A DNA stretch of 64,000 nucleotides from Polynucleobacter acidiphobus (GCF_003065385.1 NZ_CP023277.1:574044-638043), one strand, 5' to 3'. Positions 55,861 through 64,000 are shown, counted from the stretch's first letter. The notes: generated by a model not told the origin, from the sequence alone. Made by a program: numbers and translations.

Positions 55861-55876
55861 TGCAAGAATCGTGCCA
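55861..55876 (-). promoter_or_regulatory. Sigma-54 promoter of the cyn operon
   Basis: The minus strand reads TGGCACG-ATTC-TTGCA, identical to the -24/-12 consensus at every specified base, with GG and GC ten bases apart. The predicted transcription start is near 55850, 26 bases before the cynA ATG. Confidence 0.88.
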
Positions 55877-55939
55877 GTTCTAATGCGCCCGCTTAATAAG
55901 GGCGCAAATTAGTGCAATGCCTAATTTAGGTGCTTTATA

Positions 55940-55953
55940 GGGATTTAAATCCC
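55940..55953. promoter_or_regulatory. Perfect 14-bp palindrome in the cyn upstream region
   Basis: GGGATTTAAATCCC, next to the GGTGCA inverted repeat. It could be part of a composite activator site; the CoA-transferase gene ends 28 bases further upstream (minus-strand sense). Confidence 0.5.
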
Positions 55954-55956
55954 AAA

Positions 55957-55976
55957 TTGGTGCATCAATGCACCAA
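55957..55976. promoter_or_regulatory. Inverted repeat, likely activator site of the cyn operon
   Basis: TTGGTGCAT-CA-ATGCACCAA, centred about 115 bases upstream of the predicted start, a normal distance for a sigma-54 enhancer site. Its core TTGGTGCA-N4-TGCACC recurs ahead of the Anbu operon. The half-sites face the opposite way from the classical NtrC site, so the binding protein is not certain. Confidence 0.7.
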
Positions 55977-55980
55977 AGAA

Positions 55981-57159
55981 CTAAATACTCTGATCCTCTT
56001 TGAGATTTTGAATCTGCTCATCCGAATAGCCCAGCTCTCGCAAGATTCTCTCGGTATGTTCACCAACCGCTGGGATCTTGTCCATGCGATATTCATACGC
56101 AGTATTGATACCTGGTGGCAATAGGGCGGGGATTGGGCCATTGGGAGATTCCACCGAATGCCAGCGTCCGCGCGCGCGCAATTGTGGGTGATCCCAAAAC
56201 TGATGCATATCATTTAGAGAGGCGTTAGCAATCCGAGCCTCCTCGAGTTTGGCTAAAACCTGCTCGCTCGTCATCTCAGAGAAGATCTTCAAGATAATGG
56301 CATTGAGTTCCACACGGTTCTCATTGCGCTTAAAGTTCTTATCAAAACGTGGATCAGTCGCCAGTTCGGGTTGTGAGAGGACTTTCTCGCAAAATAATGC
56401 CCACTCCCGCTCATTCTGAAGGCCCAACATAATCGTTTTGCCATCGCCAGCTAAATAAGGACCGTAGGGAAAGATGGTGGCATGCGAAGCGCCGGTGCGC
56501 GGTGGAGGAGAGGCGCCATCCATGCTGTAATACATCGGGTAGCCCATCCACTCTCCAAGCGCCTCTAGCATGGAAATATCAATCACAGACCCTTTGCCCG
56601 TCTTTTGACGTTGCAGCAGCGCTGCCAAGATATTGGTATAGGTATACATACCTGCCGCAATGTCTGCAATGGAAATACCAACCTTGCTAGGAGTTTCAGG
56701 GGTGCCCGTAATGGATAAAAGTCCTGCTTCACTCTGAATCAGTAGATCATAGGCTTTTTTATCCCGATACGGCCCATTCTCACCATAGCCCGAGAGATTG
56801 CAATAAATTAATTTAGGATTACTTGCTTGTAATGCTTGGGCGTTGAGCCCCATCCGAGCTGCTGCACCGGGAGCGAGGTTTTGGACAAACACATCGGCGG
56901 TCTCTAGCAATTGACGCAGGATAGCAAGCGCAGAATCCTGTTTGAGATCAAGGGTCAAACTTTCTTTGGAGCGATTCACCCAGGTGAAATGCGAGGACAT
57001 CCCTTTGGCACGCTCATCGTAGTTACGTGCAAAGTCACCCGCACCGGGTCGCTCAATCTTAATCACGCGTGCGCCAAGATCGGCTAATTGACGCGTGGCA
57101 AAAGGTGCCGCAATGACGTGCTCGAGAGCAACGACTGTAATACCGTCTAAGGGTCGCAT
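55981..57159 (-). CDS. CaiB/BaiF CoA-transferase family protein
   Basis: Class III CoA transferase of about 392 residues. The start MRPLDGITVVALEHVIAAPF is the family N-terminus; a longer frame runs back through the dehydrogenase gene and is not used. The catalytic Asp is in GISIADIAAGMYTYTN, GYGENGPYRDKKAYDL is the conserved loop, and ERPGAGDFARNYDERAKGMS holds the CoA contacts. The acyl donor and acceptor are unknown. It lies two bases after the acyl-CoA dehydrogenase gene. Confidence 0.9.
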   Translation of the reverse strand: MRPLDGITVVALEHVIAAPFATRQLADLGARVIKIERPGAGDFARNYDERAKGMSSHFTWVNRSKESLTLDLKQDSALAILRQLLETADVFVQNLAPGAAARMGLNAQALQASNPKLIYCNLSGYGENGPYRDKKAYDLLIQSEAGLLSITGTPETPSKVGISIADIAAGMYTYTNILAALLQRQKTGKGSVIDISMLEALGEWMGYPMYYSMDGASPPPRTGASHATIFPYGPYLAGDGKTIMLGLQNEREWALFCEKVLSQPELATDPRFDKNFKRNENRVELNAIILKIFSEMTSEQVLAKLEEARIANASLNDMHQFWDHPQLRARGRWHSVESPNGPIPALLPPGINTAYEYRMDKIPAVGEHTERILRELGYSDEQIQNLKEDQSI

Positions 57160-57161
57160 CA

Positions 57162-58331
57162 CTAGAAAGAGCGTGGTAAGCCTAGCAAGTGCTCGGCTAC
57201 ATAAGAGTAAATAAGGTTGGTCGAGATTGGGGCGACTTGATAGAGTCTCGTCTCTCTGAACTTGCGTTCGACATCGTATTCGCAGGCAAAACCAAAGCCA
57301 CCATGGGTTTGTAAGCAAACATTAGCAGCTTCCCAGGATGCCTTGGCTGCTAAATACTTCGCCATATTCGACTCAGCCCCACAGGGTTCTTGACGATCAA
57401 AAAGCTCGCAGGCCTTAAAGCGCATTAAGTTGGCCGCCTCGGTCTCGATGTAGCTATCTGCGATCGGAAACTGAATACCTTGGTTCATACCGATCGGACG
57501 ATCAAAGACTACGCGCTCAGTGGCGTAGCGACGCGCGCGCTCAATAAACCAATAGGCATCACCAATACATTCCGCAGCAATCAGAGTTCGTTCTGCATTT
57601 AAGCCATCCAATATGTACTTAAAACCCTGACCTTCGGCGCCGATTAGATTCTCTGTCGGGATTTCTAATTGATCAAAGAAAACCTCATTGGTTTCATGAT
57701 TGACCATATTCGCGATAGGGCGCACATCCATCCCCTTGCCAATCGCCTCATGGAGATTGACGATAAAGATCGACATCCCCTCAGACTTCTTTTTAACCTC
57801 TGTAAGGGGGGTGGTGCGCGCTAGCAAAATCATTAAATCCGAATGCTGAATTCGCGAGATCCAGACTTTCTGACCATTGATGATGTAGCGATCACCTTTT
57901 TTGGTCGCAGTAGTCTTTAACTTAGTCGTATCGGTTCCGGTGGTGGGCTCGGTGACCGCCATACTTTGCAGTCGCCATTCACCTGAGGCGATCTTCGGCA
58001 GATACTGTTGCTTCTGCTGCTCTGAACCGTGGCGCAGTAAAGTACCCATGTTGTACATCTGACCATGGCAAGAGCCAGCATTGCCTCCCGAGAGATTAAT
58101 TTCTTCCATGATGACGGAGGCCTCGGCAAGCCCTAGTCCTGAACCACCATATTCCTCTGGGATCAGTGCTGCCAACCAACCCGCATCGGTCATCGCTTTA
58201 ACAAACGCTTCAGGATAGCCGCGTTCATGATCAATTTTTTGCCAATAGGCAGAGTCATAACGCGAACAAAGATCTCGAAGCGCCTCGCGCATCTCCTGAT
58301 ATTGATCCGGTTTTGGAATCGTCAATGCCAT
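57162..58331 (-). CDS. Acyl-CoA dehydrogenase family protein
   Basis: FAD-dependent dehydrogenase of 389 residues. The FAD segment LQSMAVTEPTTGTDTTKLKT and the C-terminal TGGFGFA-like THGGFGFACEYDVERKFRE are clear. At the position where many relatives have YEGT with the catalytic Glu, this protein reads LYQVAPISTNLIYSYVAEH, so the catalytic base must be elsewhere or the reaction differs. It sits between a CoA transferase and an Ntn hydrolase gene, suggesting one catabolic operon. Confidence 0.88.
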   Translation of the reverse strand: MALTIPKPDQYQEMREALRDLCSRYDSAYWQKIDHERGYPEAFVKAMTDAGWLAALIPEEYGGSGLGLAEASVIMEEINLSGGNAGSCHGQMYNMGTLLRHGSEQQKQQYLPKIASGEWRLQSMAVTEPTTGTDTTKLKTTATKKGDRYIINGQKVWISRIQHSDLMILLARTTPLTEVKKKSEGMSIFIVNLHEAIGKGMDVRPIANMVNHETNEVFFDQLEIPTENLIGAEGQGFKYILDGLNAERTLIAAECIGDAYWFIERARRYATERVVFDRPIGMNQGIQFPIADSYIETEAANLMRFKACELFDRQEPCGAESNMAKYLAAKASWEAANVCLQTHGGFGFACEYDVERKFRETRLYQVAPISTNLIYSYVAEHLLGLPRSF

Positions 58332-58333
58332 AA

Positions 58334-59428
58334 TTAGTTTAGGATTTTGTTGGTGATATCGATGCTTTGATAGGGGAGTTGGTCGACTGGCCAGGCCCCT
58401 GATTTATTACTCTCAAAAATCTTTTTTAGATCCAAGGTGACATAGCTGGTGCGATTTGCATAATTAGAAATATGCCATTGCTGATTATTGAGATCCTTGA
58501 TGTTCACCCACTGGGTGTAATCAGAAATCACTTTATCACCATCTTTTGAGGCAGCCACACCCACTGGAATATCGACATTGTTCAAAATATGACCAGTGAG
58601 TTGTACGCCCTCAGCTCGATTGTTGGGTGGTGTAGCAAGTTGGCGCAAGTAGGCTGCCCGAATAAATCGGGAGGGCGGGGTGTAATCCGCAGGCAAGCCC
58701 ATCAGCCCACCACCTTGACCAATCTCAGTGACATTTTGGCCATTCACGGTGACTGAGCTTCTAGCAAAGTTTGTTAGGTTTAAGTAATTTCTGGCATTCA
58801 GAATATGCCAATCGTAGGTGGGTGCGTTGGTTAATACCTGCGCAACATTGTCATGAATGCGCATTTGGCCCTTTACAAATTCCACCACAATGCTGGCGCC
58901 AGTGCGATCGGTGAATACAAAATGTAACCAGGGGGGTGTTGGGCCTGCAGGTAAGCTCGAGTCATACCAAACCTTGTAACGGGGCAAGTCTTTGCGTAAT
59001 TCGGCGACATTAGCAAACATGCCTAAAGCAAGTGTCCCAAAATCCAGAATCGAGACATAGTCCAAATCTTTAGCGGTGACGGTTTGGTACTCGGTAAATC
59101 CTGGTAAGAAATTACCACTCATTGCTAGCCCGGCGCTATTCTGACCCTCAAGAAGAGCAGGTGCACCTGGCAAGATTCCTGGGGAAATTCCGAGAACAGC
59201 ATATTTAGTGATGAACTGGATTGGAGGCAATTTGAGATTCTCGGGGGCCGTGGTGCGAAATTTGGTTCCTTGCGGGATGCTATTGATAGTCCATTTCATA
59301 TCAAAGGCCCACTCCATCGTGCGACCGGCGATGACTGTGCCGTCTTTAGCCTGAATATTCACGGCAGTGCAAGCAAATGAACTATGAAAAAAACTCAGCA
59401 GCGTGAGACCAACCAACCATTGTTTCAT
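58334..59428 (-). CDS. Choloylglycine-hydrolase-family linear amide C-N hydrolase
   Basis: Ntn hydrolase (C59 peptidase group), 364 residues, exported. The signal peptide ends SFFHSSFA and the next residue, Cys20, would be the N-terminal nucleophile (CTAVNIQAKDGTVIAGRTME). Other conserved blocks are PGILPGAPALLEGQNSAGLA and the NLTNFARSSVTVNG region. Substrates in this family are bile salts, penicillin V or acyl-homoserine lactones; none can be chosen here. Two bases separate it from the dehydrogenase. Confidence 0.88.
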   Translation of the reverse strand: MKQWLVGLTLLSFFHSSFACTAVNIQAKDGTVIAGRTMEWAFDMKWTINSIPQGTKFRTTAPENLKLPPIQFITKYAVLGISPGILPGAPALLEGQNSAGLAMSGNFLPGFTEYQTVTAKDLDYVSILDFGTLALGMFANVAELRKDLPRYKVWYDSSLPAGPTPPWLHFVFTDRTGASIVVEFVKGQMRIHDNVAQVLTNAPTYDWHILNARNYLNLTNFARSSVTVNGQNVTEIGQGGGLMGLPADYTPPSRFIRAAYLRQLATPPNNRAEGVQLTGHILNNVDIPVGVAASKDGDKVISDYTQWVNIKDLNNQQWHISNYANRTSYVTLDLKKIFESNKSGAWPVDQLPYQSIDITNKILN

Positions 59429-59503
59429 TGTGATTCTCCAACTCAGGATTCGGAATCTTGTAGTTTAATCTAGATACTTTCTTGATTGATGGGGCTGATT
59501 GCC

Positions 59504-60697
59504 ATGCAACAAATCCTCTCCGGTATTCGTGTTCTAGAGCTTGGCCAATTAATTGCAGGACCTTTTGCTGCCAAGACCTTGGCGGACTTTGGGGCAGAGA
59601 TTATTAAAGTTGAATCACCTCAAGAGGGTGATCCATTGCGTAAGTGGCGCATGCTGCATGAGGGAACCTCGGTCTGGTGGCAAGCGCAGTCACGTAATAA
59701 GCAGTCGATTTGCATCGATTTGCGCCAACCCGAGGGTCAGGAGATTGTGCGACATTTAGCCCAAGACGCTGATGTTCTGATTGAAAACTTTCGACCCGGT
59801 ACTATGGAGAAATGGGGCATGGGTTGGGATGCGTTGCATGCGCTTAATCCGAAATTGATTATGTTGCGCGTTTCTGGCTATGGACAAGATGGACCGCGTC
59901 GGGATGAGCCTGGCTTTGCCGCCATTGCAGAAGCGACCGCTGGATTACGTTATTTAACAGGGCATCCTGGACAGGTGCCTGCGCGTGCGGGCTTATCGCT
60001 CGGTGACACGATTGCTGGTTTGCATGGCGCTCTGGGCGTCTTGCTTGCACTATACGAGCGTGACGCGAGGGGTGGTCAAGGGCAGATGATCGATGTGGCA
60101 CTCTATGAAGCGGTCTTTAATTTGACCGAGAGCCTCTTGCCGGAGTACCACGTCTTTGGTGCAATCCGTCAACCAGCAGGGGGTGCATTGCCAGGAATTG
60201 CTCCCTCGAATGCTTACCCTTGTATTGATGGCCAGTACGTATTAATTGCTGCCAATGGAGATTCTTTATTTAAGCGATTGATGGATCTGATCGGTCGTAA
60301 CGATTTAGGCAACGATCCTGAATTGGCGCGTAACGATGGGCGGGCTAAACGTGCTGACGCCATTGATGAAGCAATTGGGCAATGGACGAGCCAACGAACC
60401 CTTGAAGAGATTCTGGCTGCTTTGCAGAGTATTGCTGTTCCTGCTGGACGTATCTATAGTGCGAAAGATATTGCGGAGGATCCTCACTACCGTGCGCGCG
60501 GTGTGATTGAAACCATTGAGAGTGCAGACGGTTTGAAAGTAGAGATGCCAGGCATCATTCCAAGGCTCTCTCAAAATCCTGGGCAAATTCGGCATCGCGC
60601 ACCGACCCTTGGCGAACATACTGAATCCATTCTCATGCAACATGGATTTACTGCCGAGCAGATTCAGACCTTGAGGGACGCTGGCGTACTACAGTAA
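59504..60697 (+). CDS. CaiB/BaiF CoA-transferase family protein
   Basis: Class III CoA transferase of about 397 residues, more like formyl-CoA/succinyl-CoA-dependent members than the minus-strand paralogue. The start MQQILSGIRVLELGQLIAGP is the family N-terminus (GGGG nearby); ATG at 59489 is an alternative. The catalytic Asp is in LSLGDTIAGLHGALGV. RVSGYGQDGPRRDEPGFAAI is the conserved loop. The stop overlaps the next ATG. Divergent from the Ntn hydrolase gene. Confidence 0.9.
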   Translation: MQQILSGIRVLELGQLIAGPFAAKTLADFGAEIIKVESPQEGDPLRKWRMLHEGTSVWWQAQSRNKQSICIDLRQPEGQEIVRHLAQDADVLIENFRPGTMEKWGMGWDALHALNPKLIMLRVSGYGQDGPRRDEPGFAAIAEATAGLRYLTGHPGQVPARAGLSLGDTIAGLHGALGVLLALYERDARGGQGQMIDVALYEAVFNLTESLLPEYHVFGAIRQPAGGALPGIAPSNAYPCIDGQYVLIAANGDSLFKRLMDLIGRNDLGNDPELARNDGRAKRADAIDEAIGQWTSQRTLEEILAALQSIAVPAGRIYSAKDIAEDPHYRARGVIETIESADGLKVEMPGIIPRLSQNPGQIRHRAPTLGEHTESILMQHGFTAEQIQTLRDAGVLQ

Positions 60698-61197
60698 TGG
60701 AAGCGCTTATTCATTCGGTAATGGATTGGTTTGGTATGCCCACCGTGGGTCTACCGGCAGTATTTATTGTGGCAGCAGTATCCGCCACGCTAATCCCGAT
60801 GGGCTCAGAACCCGTTTTGTTTGCATACGTCAGCTTAAATCCAGAGGATTATTGGTTGGCGATTGGCGTGGCAACCCTGGGCAATACCTTGGGTGGGATG
60901 GTTAACTGGTGGTTGGGATTGCTCGCTCGAAATACCTATGAGTCATTGCGGGGAGAAACCCATTCACGCGCCCAAGCGTGGCTAGAAAAACGAGGGCCAC
61001 CGATGTTGTTACTCTCGTGGCTGCCAATCATTGGCGACCCTTTGTGTTTGGTAGCGGGTTGGCTACGTCTGAAATGGTTACCGTGCATGATTTACATGGC
61101 GATTGGTAAGTTACTGCGGTACATCACTCTCACATGGCTGCTAACCTCGATACCCAAGTCCTTTTGGCAAGAATTAGGCCGACTCATAGGTCTATGA
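60697..61197 (+). CDS. YqaA-type VTT/DedA-like membrane protein
   Basis: A 166-residue membrane protein with four hydrophobic segments; SATLIPMGSEPVLFAY and GNTLGGMVNWWLGL are conserved in YqaA relatives, and LLLSWLPIIGDPLCLVAGWL is the second re-entrant-type block. DedA/VTT proteins are membrane transporters or lipid-handling proteins. Translationally coupled to the CoA transferase by TAATG. Confidence 0.88.
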   Translation: MEALIHSVMDWFGMPTVGLPAVFIVAAVSATLIPMGSEPVLFAYVSLNPEDYWLAIGVATLGNTLGGMVNWWLGLLARNTYESLRGETHSRAQAWLEKRGPPMLLLSWLPIIGDPLCLVAGWLRLKWLPCMIYMAIGKLLRYITLTWLLTSIPKSFWQELGRLIGL

Positions 61198-61236
61198 GAA
61201 GATAGTTGTTTTATTGGTTTAAACGAGGGCTTCAGG

Positions 61237-62010
61237 ATGCTTTTAAAAGGGAAAACCGCTTTAGTGACGGGATCAACAAGCGGTATTGGACTGGCGATGG
61301 CTAAGGCCATGGCAGGCCAAGGCGCCAATGTGATGGTGAATGGGTTTGGTGAGAAAGATGCGGCGATCGCCGAGGTCAAGGCTTATGGCGTTGAAGTGGA
61401 TTATCACGGTGCCGACATGAGTAAGCCCGATGAAATCGCGCAGATGATTGCTGCCACTGAAAAACGCTTTGGTGCAATTGATGTGCTCATTAATAATGCC
61501 GGGATTCAGCATGTCGCAAGCGTGGAAGATTTTCCAGCAGAGCGCTGGGATGCAGTGATTGCGATTAACTTGAGTTCGGCGTTTCATGCCACGCGCTTGG
61601 CACTTCCGGGAATGAAAGAACGTAATTGGGGCCGCATTATTAATATTGCCTCGGTCCATGGTCTTGTGGCCTCAATGCAAAAAGCAGCATACGTGGCGGC
61701 AAAACATGGCATCGTTGGTTTAACCAAAGTCGTTGCTTTAGAAACTGCGCGCACGGGAGTGACTTGTAATGCTATTTGCCCAGGTTGGGTGTTAACCCCG
61801 CTCGTTCAAAAGCAAGTCGATGCACGCGCGGAACGCGAGAAGATTTCCAATGATGCGGCTAAATTAGCGTTGGTCTCCGAGAAGCAGCCCTCTGGCGAGT
61901 TTGTGAAACCCGAGCAACTCGCTGCATTAGCCGTATTTTTGTGCGGACCCGATGCATCAGAGGTTCGTGGTGTCGCATGGAATATGGATGGCGGTTGGAC
62001 TGCACAATAA
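61237..62010 (+). CDS. bdhA: 3-hydroxybutyrate dehydrogenase
   Basis: SDR enzyme of 257 residues that oxidises 3-hydroxybutyrate, the monomer of PHB storage polymer. The nucleotide motif is TGSTSGIGLAMAKAM, NNAG is in VLINNAGIQHVASV, and the catalytic Ser, Tyr and Lys are in INIASVHGLVAS and AAYVAAKHGI. IQHV and the C-terminal GVAWNMDGGWTAQ match 3-hydroxybutyrate dehydrogenases. TTCAGG precedes the ATG. Confidence 0.93.
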   Translation: MLLKGKTALVTGSTSGIGLAMAKAMAGQGANVMVNGFGEKDAAIAEVKAYGVEVDYHGADMSKPDEIAQMIAATEKRFGAIDVLINNAGIQHVASVEDFPAERWDAVIAINLSSAFHATRLALPGMKERNWGRIINIASVHGLVASMQKAAYVAAKHGIVGLTKVVALETARTGVTCNAICPGWVLTPLVQKQVDARAEREKISNDAAKLALVSEKQPSGEFVKPEQLAALAVFLCGPDASEVRGVAWNMDGGWTAQ

Positions 62011-62045
62011 ATCATTAGTCAAATTAGAATAAGAAGAACTTCGTC

Positions 62046-63374
62046 ATGCATCGAATTGTCATCGTAGGTGGTGGAGCAGGAGGGTTGGAGCTAGCAACTC
62101 GTCTAGGCGATCGATTTGGTCCTCGCAAAGGTAAATCGGGAAAACTATCCATTACTCTGATTGATAAGAATCGTACGCATATTTGGAAACCAAAACTCCA
62201 TGAGATTGCGGCTGGCAGTATGGATTTGGGTGACCATGAAGTTGATTACATTGCACAGGCCCACTGGCATCACTTTACTTATCGCATTGGTGAGATGATT
62301 GGCTTGGATCGCGATCGCAAAGAGGTGATTGTTGCGCCGTATAAGGATCATCTGGGCACCGAAATTACTCCGCAGCGTTCAGTACCGTATGACATCTTAG
62401 TGATGAGCATTGGAAGTCTCAGTAATGATTTTGCGACCCCTGGCGTTGAGGAATACGCCTTACGCTTAGAGTCTCAGGACGATGCCAAAAACTTTCATCA
62501 TCAAATGCTCAATGCGATTATTCGGGCACAGGCACAAAGCAATCCACTCTCGCCCGACCAATTACACGTGGCCATTATTGGTGCAGGGGCAACCGGTGTT
62601 GAGCTTGCTGCCGAACTGCATCGCACCACGCGCGAAGTTGTTTCGTACGGTCTTGATCGGGTAGACCCCAATAAAGATTTAAAGGTAAGCGTGATTGAGG
62701 CGGCCCCCCGAATCTTGCCAGCCTTACCGGCGCGACTCTCAAATGCAACCGAAGCCTTATTGCAAAAGATGGGTGTTGAGGTCATTACGAATAAGAAAGT
62801 GGCGCGGGTGTTTCCCAAAGAGGTGCAGTTTAGTGACAACACGAGTCTGCCCGCTGAATTGATTGTTTGGGCAGCTGGAGTCAAGGCGCCTGATTTTCTC
62901 AAAGACATCGGGGGCTTGGAGACGAATCGAATTAATCAGCTGGTGGTGCTGCCGACCTTACAAACGACACGTGACCCCGACATCTTTGCCATGGGCGACT
63001 GCGCGGCCTGTCCTTGGCCAGAAGCAAACGAGGGGCAGGGCGGCTTTGTACCGCCGCGAGCCCAAGCAGCCCATCAACAAGCCTCTCATTTGTTTAAACA
63101 AATCCAATTGCATCTAGAAAACAAGCCCCTGAAACCATACCGCTACCGTGATTTTGGTTCTTTAGTATCTTTAGGAAAGTACAGCACCGTTGGCAATATG
63201 ATGGGCGGCCTGATTGGTGGCAACCTCATGATCGAAGGCGTCTTTGCCAAGCTAATGTATTTGTCTTTGTACAAAATGCATGAGCTGGCATTGCATGGCT
63301 GGGCCAAAGTGAGCCTTGATACCTTGGCGCGCATGATAACGCGCCGCACCGAGCCCCACGTCAAATTGCACTAA
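62046..63374 (+). CDS. ndh: Type II NADH dehydrogenase-like flavoprotein
   Basis: Two-dinucleotide-binding flavoprotein of 442 residues: VGGGAGGLELATRLG for FAD, IIGAGATGVELAAELHRTTR for NAD, and DIFAMGDCAACPWPEANEGQ. A hydrophobic C-terminal region (about 380-415) with GGLIGGNLMIEGVFAKLMYL should attach it to the membrane. It would oxidise NADH and reduce quinone without pumping protons. Overlaps the convergent dioxygenase gene by four bases. Confidence 0.9.
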   Translation: MHRIVIVGGGAGGLELATRLGDRFGPRKGKSGKLSITLIDKNRTHIWKPKLHEIAAGSMDLGDHEVDYIAQAHWHHFTYRIGEMIGLDRDRKEVIVAPYKDHLGTEITPQRSVPYDILVMSIGSLSNDFATPGVEEYALRLESQDDAKNFHHQMLNAIIRAQAQSNPLSPDQLHVAIIGAGATGVELAAELHRTTREVVSYGLDRVDPNKDLKVSVIEAAPRILPALPARLSNATEALLQKMGVEVITNKKVARVFPKEVQFSDNTSLPAELIVWAAGVKAPDFLKDIGGLETNRINQLVVLPTLQTTRDPDIFAMGDCAACPWPEANEGQGGFVPPRAQAAHQQASHLFKQIQLHLENKPLKPYRYRDFGSLVSLGKYSTVGNMMGGLIGGNLMIEGVFAKLMYLSLYKMHELALHGWAKVSLDTLARMITRRTEPHVKLH

Positions 63375-63997
63375 CTAAGTTCGGAGCGAACTTGAGCAGA
63401 GCGATCCCAAAGATTAGGGATCTGCGACGAGGAGTAACCCGAAACAAAGTTTTTGACAGACCCTGTTTGCGGGTCGTAGACATGGCGCTTCACTGCCCCA
63501 ATATTGCCTCCATAGACATGGATGCTAATTGATGGCTTGTCGTCAAAGGCATTCTTCACAATATGAATATCCCCAATGCTCGGGCTGACCTCATCCACAT
63601 CACCAGGCAATAAGGTTTCTTCATGACCGACAGCTTCTAATTGGCCAGCTGAATTACGGATATAGCGTTGACCTTTTTCAGAGCCCCGCAGCATGCCAAT
63701 TAGACCCCAAACCATGTGATCATGAATTGGAGTGGCTTGGCCTGGTCCCCAAACAAAACTGACGACCGAGAATCGCTCCAGTGGGTCGGCGTGCAATAAA
63801 TACTGCTGGTAATACTGAGGGTGAGGAACTGCGCAGAAATCCGGTAACCAATCATCGGTCTTAATTAAATCCTGTAATAAAGCCTTGGCTTTTGGACGAA
63901 CAATATCTTCAGCTTGACTCTGGCCAACCAATTGGGTCATTTGAGCCACAAAATGCCGTAAAGGGGCGATTTGATCGATTACAGCAGGATTTGTCAT
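63371..63997 (-). CDS. Cysteine dioxygenase-family thiol dioxygenase
   Basis: Cupin enzyme of 208 residues, complete with its ATG at the window edge. The iron ligands are H and H in TPIHDHMVWGLIGM and H in IGDIHIVKNAF. Bacterial members either act on cysteine or on 3-mercaptopropionate; the residue that forms the Cys-Tyr crosslink in mammalian enzymes is not a Cys here (GLIGMLRG), as in other bacterial relatives. The natural substrate is undetermined. Confidence 0.9.
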   Translation of the reverse strand: MTNPAVIDQIAPLRHFVAQMTQLVGQSQAEDIVRPKAKALLQDLIKTDDWLPDFCAVPHPQYYQQYLLHADPLERFSVVSFVWGPGQATPIHDHMVWGLIGMLRGSEKGQRYIRNSAGQLEAVGHEETLLPGDVDEVSPSIGDIHIVKNAFDDKPSISIHVYGGNIGAVKRHVYDPQTGSVKNFVSGYSSSQIPNLWDRSAQVRSELS

Positions 63998-64000
63998 ATG

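Noticed and set aside
55884..55906. Hairpin TGCGCCC/GGGCGCA with a nine-base loop as terminator of the CoA transferase gene
   Set aside because: No T run follows on the minus strand and it lies between promoter elements of the cyn operon; its role is unclear.
57160..57318. 53-residue N-terminal extension of the minus-strand CoA transferase
   Set aside because: It overlaps the dehydrogenase gene and lacks similarity to the family; MRPLDGITVVALE is the proper start.
1..64000. CRISPR arrays, tRNA or rRNA genes, insertion sequences, phage genes
   Set aside because: No repeat-spacer pattern, cloverleaf-like stretch, transposase or integrase was seen in reading both strands by eye; short RNA genes could still be missed without a covariance-model search.

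Overview
The window is a gene-dense stretch of a betaproteobacterial chromosome (about 68 protein genes, intergenic gaps almost always under 100 bases, none above about 160, moderate GC). The gene order uppS-cdsA-dxr-rseP-bamA-skp-lpxD-fabZ-lpxA-lpxB-rnhB, divergent ppsR/ppsA, smpB-ratA-rnfH-guaB-guaA and the Tat-exported formate dehydrogenase cluster point to Burkholderiales. The compactness suggests a small-genome freshwater lineage such as Polynucleobacter; that genus is an inference from gene content and style, not a proven identification. I saw no tRNA, rRNA, insertion sequence, phage gene or CRISPR array.

Region by region. (1) 1-11221: envelope biogenesis operon: end of uppS, then phospholipid (cdsA), isoprenoid (dxr), site-2 protease (rseP, apparently with one PDZ domain), outer-membrane assembly (bamA, skp), lipid A (lpxD, fabZ, lpxA, lpxB), RNase HII and a SpoU methyltransferase. 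(2) 11228-14583: ppsR and ppsA, divergent, controlling and catalysing PEP synthesis. (3) 14628-18674: four-gene minus-strand operon ATP-grasp, alpha-E, transglutaminase-like protease, Anbu proteasome-like protease. (4) 18766-23183: smpB, ratA, rnfH, guaB, guaA. (5) 23206-28650: two tandem paralogous lipoproteins, queE/queD, tadA, ldcA, a SOUL protein and rlmJ. (6) 28643-33255: minus-strand membrane glycan module (ArnT-like transferase, flippase-like protein, GT9 transferase, PAP2 phosphatase). (7) 33262-36175: dehydrogenase, MFS transporter, DUF3047 lipoprotein. (8) 36265-47029: ApbC followed by the formate dehydrogenase locus: DUF3305, DUF3306, a polyferredoxin, a TorD-like chaperone, a 73-residue Tat protein, the three catalytic/electron-transfer subunits and two small exported proteins. 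(9) 47077-52159: PEBP protein, tungstate-type ABC permease and ATPase without a binding protein, LOG protein, BFD-type ferredoxin, EEP nuclease-fold protein, cardiolipin synthase. (10) 52198-55824: cyanate uptake and cyanase operon. (11) 55981-63997: CoA transferases, acyl-CoA dehydrogenase, Ntn hydrolase, VTT protein, 3-hydroxybutyrate dehydrogenase, NDH-2 and a thiol dioxygenase.

The strongest non-coding signals are upstream of the cyanate operon and the Anbu operon. The cyanate operon has a match at every specified base to the sigma-54 promoter consensus (TGGCACG-N4-TTGCA, minus strand, 55861-55876), about 26 bases ahead of a start codon with an AAGGAG ribosome site, and a 20-base inverted repeat about 110 bases further upstream. 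The same core, TTGGTGCA-N4-TGCACC, occurs in the 91-base gap ahead of the Anbu operon, where it is joined to a TGCAC-N7-GTGCA site of classical NtrC form. This suggests, as an inference, that cyanate use and the poorly understood Anbu/ATP-grasp/alpha-E/transglutaminase system answer to one nitrogen-linked regulator.
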